From assembly GCA_911728455.2 (NCBI GenBank), contig OU452222.1, forward strand, positions 28,906,430 through 28,970,429: a stretch of DNA of 64,000 bases. Direction: 5' to 3'. Every line of letters begins with the position of its first letter. Position 1 is the stretch's first letter. The translations under genes were made by a program, and so were the position numbers. This stretch comes from Marthasterias glacialis (lineage: Eukaryota; Echinodermata; Asteroidea; Forcipulatida; Asteriidae). The notes under the pieces were generated by a model. That model was not told where the DNA came from and ran no database searches. It saw only the letters and a list, made by a program, of their open reading frames with translations. Of this stretch, positions 55,401-61,400 are shown piece after piece.

Positions 55401-58400
55401 TGTTTGTTTTCCCATTGTCGAAGACACCTTAACATCACAGCCAAGTGTGCCTTTTGTTATTAAAATAAGGTGATGAAGACAACGCTCATTAAATGCCACA
55501 TAAATTCTGTACATAAAACCATAATCTGTGTTATTGTTTCATTTGGCAGTTTATGGAAATGCTGTGGATCATGTTTTCATGGATGAGTAGTTTCAGAAGC
55601 AGACAGATGTTTTTTTCATGAAAGGCTGGTACAACGATTCATCAGAGGTCAGAGTCACTGCCAATTCGGGAGTCCAAGTTTGCATGTCAAGATAAATGTA
55701 TATTTTTTGATGTATTTTTGTTTAATGTGAGGGCGGCCCCAAATGATCAGCTGTGCTGGATGGGTCACCCTTGTTAAAATATGGCTTTGAATTAAATGAA
55801 TAAAAAAGATATGATTAGCATGTAAATGAGCACGAGTCGCCTGAACTTCGACTACACAGTAATAAATCATAAAAACTGACTTCTAAAAATGTGCAACCAA
55901 GATATTTTGTGGTGATGACGTCGGGTGACTTGGGTCAATAGACAAAACTTATCCAGTTCGGAGATGTTCTGTTCCAGTGTTCATGGTGTTTGTCGCCATC
56001 ACTGGGATGCAAATACGCCCAGCGTAATTCTGTTTGCGCATCACATGCATGTCCAACCAATGATGTTGACCCAACTATACAAAGACCGAGCATGACGCAA
56101 GTATAAGGCTGTGCCTTACCCAAACGCGAGCGTAAAAGCCTCCCAGTATCGCAGAAAACCCTGGCCGATTTTGGCATGTCAAATTGAACTAAAACTAAGG
56201 ATTGGTCCATAGGAAAAGTAAGCTGGTTTATATTTCAATCCTGTATGGCAAAATAAATTAACTCTTACAAGTAATTTGCGTCTTAGTGTTGAAATTACGT
56301 TGACATGTGTAACATAATACCTCAGACTGATTTTCCAGTATTTAATTAACTTGAGCTTCTGATATTAAAATTTTCTTCCGTAAATAAATGATTGATACAC
56401 TACACGTACGGGTTGATAATTTCAATACTTGAGTTCACTTTTAATAATTTAGTTTCGGCAAATTTTTCTTTTATTAAATTGTTCATTAGCCCTTGTGTCC
56501 CTTAGGCAATTTCACTTGGGTACTCTCCTGAATCGGATAAGCCGCGGTCGAATAAAGTGACTTTGGATACGGCTATGGCTGCTGGCTTCAGCAACAATGT
56601 TGAAGAAACTTTTCAGCCTTCAAACCATATCCAGTGCTAAAGCCGCAAATTCACGCATGGTCAACTATTCCAACACTACTGGCGGGGGAAACCTTCAAAC
56701 CAAATTAACTGTCCTAGACAGTTGGCTTAATGGAAGAGCTACCGGTAAAAATTGCTGAGTTCTTAGAGTTAAGCACCATTGACTGTAGTCAGTAATTGGA
56801 TGGGAGACCATTCCATGTCATGTCTAGCAGAGCAAGTCCATTTCAATACTTCGTTTTCCCTGAGACTACTCATAAAACGGACCAGTGAGAAATTCACCAC
56901 ATTGGGTGCTTAATGTCTTTAGGCATGTTCGGAATACAACAGTTAGCAGCTTAATGTACAATGACTACAAACGTTTTCAAGGACTTGTACAATTCTGGTA
57001 TTGACACCTTGCACTGACGTCATACTGGCTACTGTCAGCACATGGTCACCTAAAACGCACAGTAACACACAGGGAATCTCACTCCCAAGATTTAGCGAGT
57101 GATGACATCAGGTGAATTGGGATCATCTTTCTCTCAAAGCTGACATTCAGAACCTTTGATAAAGGCTGTGCAAGTATTAAAACATGAGACCATAACCACT
57201 TTTTGCATTTAAAAGGAAAAAAAAACAAACTCTAAAGATGTCTGCCACTTTTGGGAACATACATGTTTACTTAATACAGTGAGCTTTAAATATTTATGCA
57301 CATGTATGAATTTGACAAGTGGCATATTGTGTCTAGCCATTGTGCACCAGCTAAACTTTGCATTATTAATACAGAATATTGCACATTGGACACTTAAGTT
57401 AATGGGATGAACTTGTTAACTTTGTAATAATTTCCAATTCTTGAGCCAGAACTTGACTGTATCTATCTGGATATTCAGTGGTTTGGTTTATTAGGACTAC
57501 ATTGTAATAAAAAAATTGTGACGCCACACACCAAAATCAGACACTTCTCGTTAATAGTGAAACGGCATTAAAAGTGAAGAAACCAAAGCATCAGCCTTGA
57601 TATCAACGTGATGTGATATCTTAAACATTCTATATATGTTGAGAAATACTCACCTTATAGGCTTTATTACAGTTATATGAAAGCTCTTCTGCTCATCTAT
57701 TGGATGAGCAAACACACCCAGTTTTGAGGAAGTGCCTGGTTTGGGTACAGCGTGTCACAAACATTCTCGTAAAAGCTTGAAACACTTTAATGTGTGTGTT
57801 AAATAACTTTTCAGTAACCTGTTGTTTTATTCTTGCTACACATGACTTGAGCAGCAATATATCTGAGCAACCAAGTGCGAAATACTCCGCATCTACTGGC
57901 GATTGAATCTCTTATCAGAATGAGGCAAAGTGCCATGCAATAATACGAAGATTAACTGTGGAGTTGACATATTTTGCAAGTACCTTAATTGGTTACTCTA
58001 CATGTGTAATCTTTCAGTACTAATTTGCACATCCTGCCGGGAGCTCAGGTGGTTTTATGAATGTAATAAGTGGCAAGACGATAAGAGTAATACGGTTCAA
58101 AATATTATGAGCATCTTGTGCGGTAGTTACCCATTGAGCAAATGGCAATAACCATGAGGTGGAAACCTGCCCATATTAATGTCCAATTACAATGTACATG
58201 GATCACTGGCAGCTGGGAGTGAGCTGCTGACAATTGAGCTGGCAACTGGGGAAAAAACAGGTGCAGAAAAGGAGTTTCGAATTTGGAGTCTGCTGGCATG
58301 GCTGGTCTGAATCGAGTTAGGAAAAAAAAAATCCAACTAGCCATCTTAGAAAAGACAAATTGGTTTAATCAATGACTCTGCTCCCTTCAGCGGCGTAGCC

Positions 58401-61400
58401 AGGATTTTTTCACTGGGGGCACATTGCTTTTCAGTGTGTGAGGTGGGGCCCAGGTACCATGTTTTTCAATTAAATACATGTACATGTATCTACATTTGTT
58501 TTATGGGGGGGGGGGGGGCACCTGCGGGGCACTGGAAATTTGTGGAGGGCAATGGAAATTTGGAGGGGGGGGGGTCACATACCCTACCAGGCCCCCCTTG
58601 GCTCTGCTGCTGGTTCCCGTTAATACCCACACCAAAACTTTTGCAATTATGTTGCTGGTTTTTAAGGGACATTCACAGCACAATCAACATTTAACTATTG
58701 AACCAATTCACTTGACATCATGATCACCCACGATAATTCTCGATTGCATCATTTTGGGAAACAGATTACACGTATGTACTGTGCAGTAAACTTTTTAGGT
58801 GACAAGTACGTGGTGAGACACACATCATATCTTTACGTGCAATTTGACTACCAAAGAACCAAACCTCGGACAGACAGAAGCTGCGCATGTCAGTGCTATA
58901 TGTAGGTGTCTAAAGACCGACCAATCTTTAGGTCATTTACATACATCCTGTACCAGTTTTTTCTCCAGTTATTTAGACAATACTGCAGGTTTTAACTCAT
59001 GCCATTCTGTCACTTTGAAAAAGGCAACATCAATGGTCCAAGAGGTTCGTGAAGCATACAAAGAGGAACACTTGGCTCAGTGCCTCCCAAGCAATGGCTT
59101 GGATTGGTCTCTACAATAGATCTTGTCACATTGGCCATCTATAAAAACTTATGCATGGACATATTATTAAATATAATTAGGTTAAAAAGTTCAAACCTTG
59201 CGTAGAGGTCTTCTGAAGGAACAGCCTCTTGAAAGAAAGGAAACTGGCAGAGGTACAAAGCAAGGATGTGAGCACCGCTGTAGATCAGCCACACTATGCA
59301 GACATGATAGAACCTCCGACCCCAAGACTGATAGAGTGACCACCAGGTGATGACCATGAGGAACGTGATGAAGTAGAAACCAGAGATAGCCGACGGGAGG
59401 ATGACCGCGGCGAAAGCGCACAGAAACATGGCGATGAAGGACTGGACACCTTCGACGACCACAGACTTGTGTTTTGTGTGGCGTTTGACCACCCCGACTC
59501 CACTGCCGCTGCTACCGCTAATTTCTTGAGGGTGAGCCTCCTCGGGCGGGTTGGATGGAGCAAAGAGCTTCTTGCAGATGACGAATACAACGATGGTCAC
59601 GATGAGAAGGACTACATCCGGAAGAATGAGGCGGCATACTGAAACTGCAGAGAGGTCGTCCAATCTGATTCATGATAAAATACAAATTAGGTGAGAAAGA
59701 GAAATAGCTGTTGCAAACTGAATACCAACCAAAAAGACCTGGTATGACCTCATGTTCTGACTCTGAGGGCCATGTCCCACAGGGCAAGTTCACAGTTCAC
59801 AGTTCACAGTTAATACTTCACAATACAAAGACAATGTTAGAAAAGTTTGTTTAAGCATTTAAGATCATTTAAGTGATCAACCTTTTCTGTGCAGTGCGCT
59901 TGATTGGCTCTAAGTTGTCTCTTAAAATTGCCCTGTGCAACAAGGCTCTCACAGACTCTTTCTCAAAGGCCTCTGAGGGTCAAAACATCAGAACATTACC
60001 ACCTCTCACAAAATAACATCAGCTCAAAGAAAAAATACAGGAGCTTGTTTAACCCTGCACATTATGATATTAAATTACCGAATAATCAAAATTTGTAAAC
60101 TTCAGCAATAAAATGCTTGGTCTCTGAGGATTCAATATATATAACTTGTACATCTGGGTCAACATTTAGTGTGAATGGTTTACCATGATTACAGTTAGGA
60201 ATACATCAAACCACACATAAGGGAGATGGAATTTGAAGGATTTATTAATTATGGAGGGGGGAGGAGGGTGCAAAACCTGAGTGACATTTCCTCAACTACT
60301 ATTAGCATAATTTTCCCCAAGATTTCCCCTTCATTTAGCATGACATAGTTTGAGTTCAAAATCGAAATTACTTCTGTGTGTGACATAAACCACATAATGA
60401 GTTAACCCTCCTACTCTCGGTAAAGTTTTCCAGCAACTTGACCAACCATTTGAAACCATTTAAACTATGTAAGTACAAAGGTCGCGTATGGTGGCACAAC
60501 TTTGCACATGCAAAGAACTATAATGTGTATTGTGTGGATTGCCTGGCAAGATCATTTTCTTGAAATTGCTGGGATCATTTTTCTTTGAGAGTACCGCTGG
60601 CACAAAGAAACCCTGACTTGACAAAGCTAAGAGAAAAAATATTCTCTTTGAAGCATCAGGATTTTTTGTTTCTATATGGGGAAAAATAACATATTCATGT
60701 ACCATGAATTGCAAAACCTCTCAAGGCCGAGGATTGGTCCTAATACCAGAATCAAGGCTGGAGACTCAGTTCACTCTGACTTACATGTACCGCCATTGAG
60801 CCAAAATACAATAATATACAATGGTGGAAGCCTCTCTATGTCCCGTATTCCTCTTCTTGGAACAAAAGACCAAAGGTCTGGCATCGGGGATTACACAATA
60901 ACCCCCGTATAATGTGATAATTTCAGGATAATTTCCAGTATCACTTGTCCTCTTTGTGTGGGTGAATTGAAGTGTTAAACGGTGAGTGTATGCTCTGTGC
61001 ATGCTCCGTAGTGTAATGTTCGGGCGACCTTTGCTCTGGGCTTTAATTTTTTCTCAAGACTACAAAACTCACATCACCACTTTTCTGGCATGAAAAATGA
61101 TGGCGCGTGTCACATCATCCGGCATTAACTGGTTAATAGGCTGTCATAGTTTATGTACATTACTATTCAATACCAGAAGTGGACGATATGAAATGGTCAT
61201 ACAAGACGGTTTAGACTTGCCGGGTACTTCACTCACCTCTGATACCCTAGCTGTCGCCATAAAACTTCCGTTCCGTTACCTGCAGAAAAAGAAGGTAGAT
61301 CTCTCCCTTCAAAATTTACAATCACAGAGCAATGACTCTGTTGCAGTTTAAAGGGCTTGGAAAAAAAAACTGCAAAAAGATAATTTAATGTTGAGTGAAG

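Larger units (their letters stand above)
51637..59196. other. Intron 3 (7.6 kb): repeats, no nested gene seen
   Basis: Contains a truncated relative of the 28,795 element (53,312-53,395), a palindromic repeat (53,405-53,562), a ~185-bp duplication (53,960-54,330), a 5S-like relic (56,741-56,835), the reverse of the 34,722 element (57,600-57,750) and a TIR element with G runs (58,389-58,612). Small open frames, for example near 54,435-54,726 and 55,935-56,210, show no recognisable domain. Confidence 0.65.

Noticed and set aside
55935..56210. 91-codon minus-strand frame as a nested gene
   Set aside because: No recognised domain, no supported splice sites, and the region overlaps dispersed-repeat text (gatgacgtcgggtgacttgg).
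59139..59196. Continuation of exon 3 reading frame (FELFNLIIFNNM...)
   Set aside because: Exon 4 supplies the conserved LFGLK continuation with correct phase, so the frame past 59,197 is intron.
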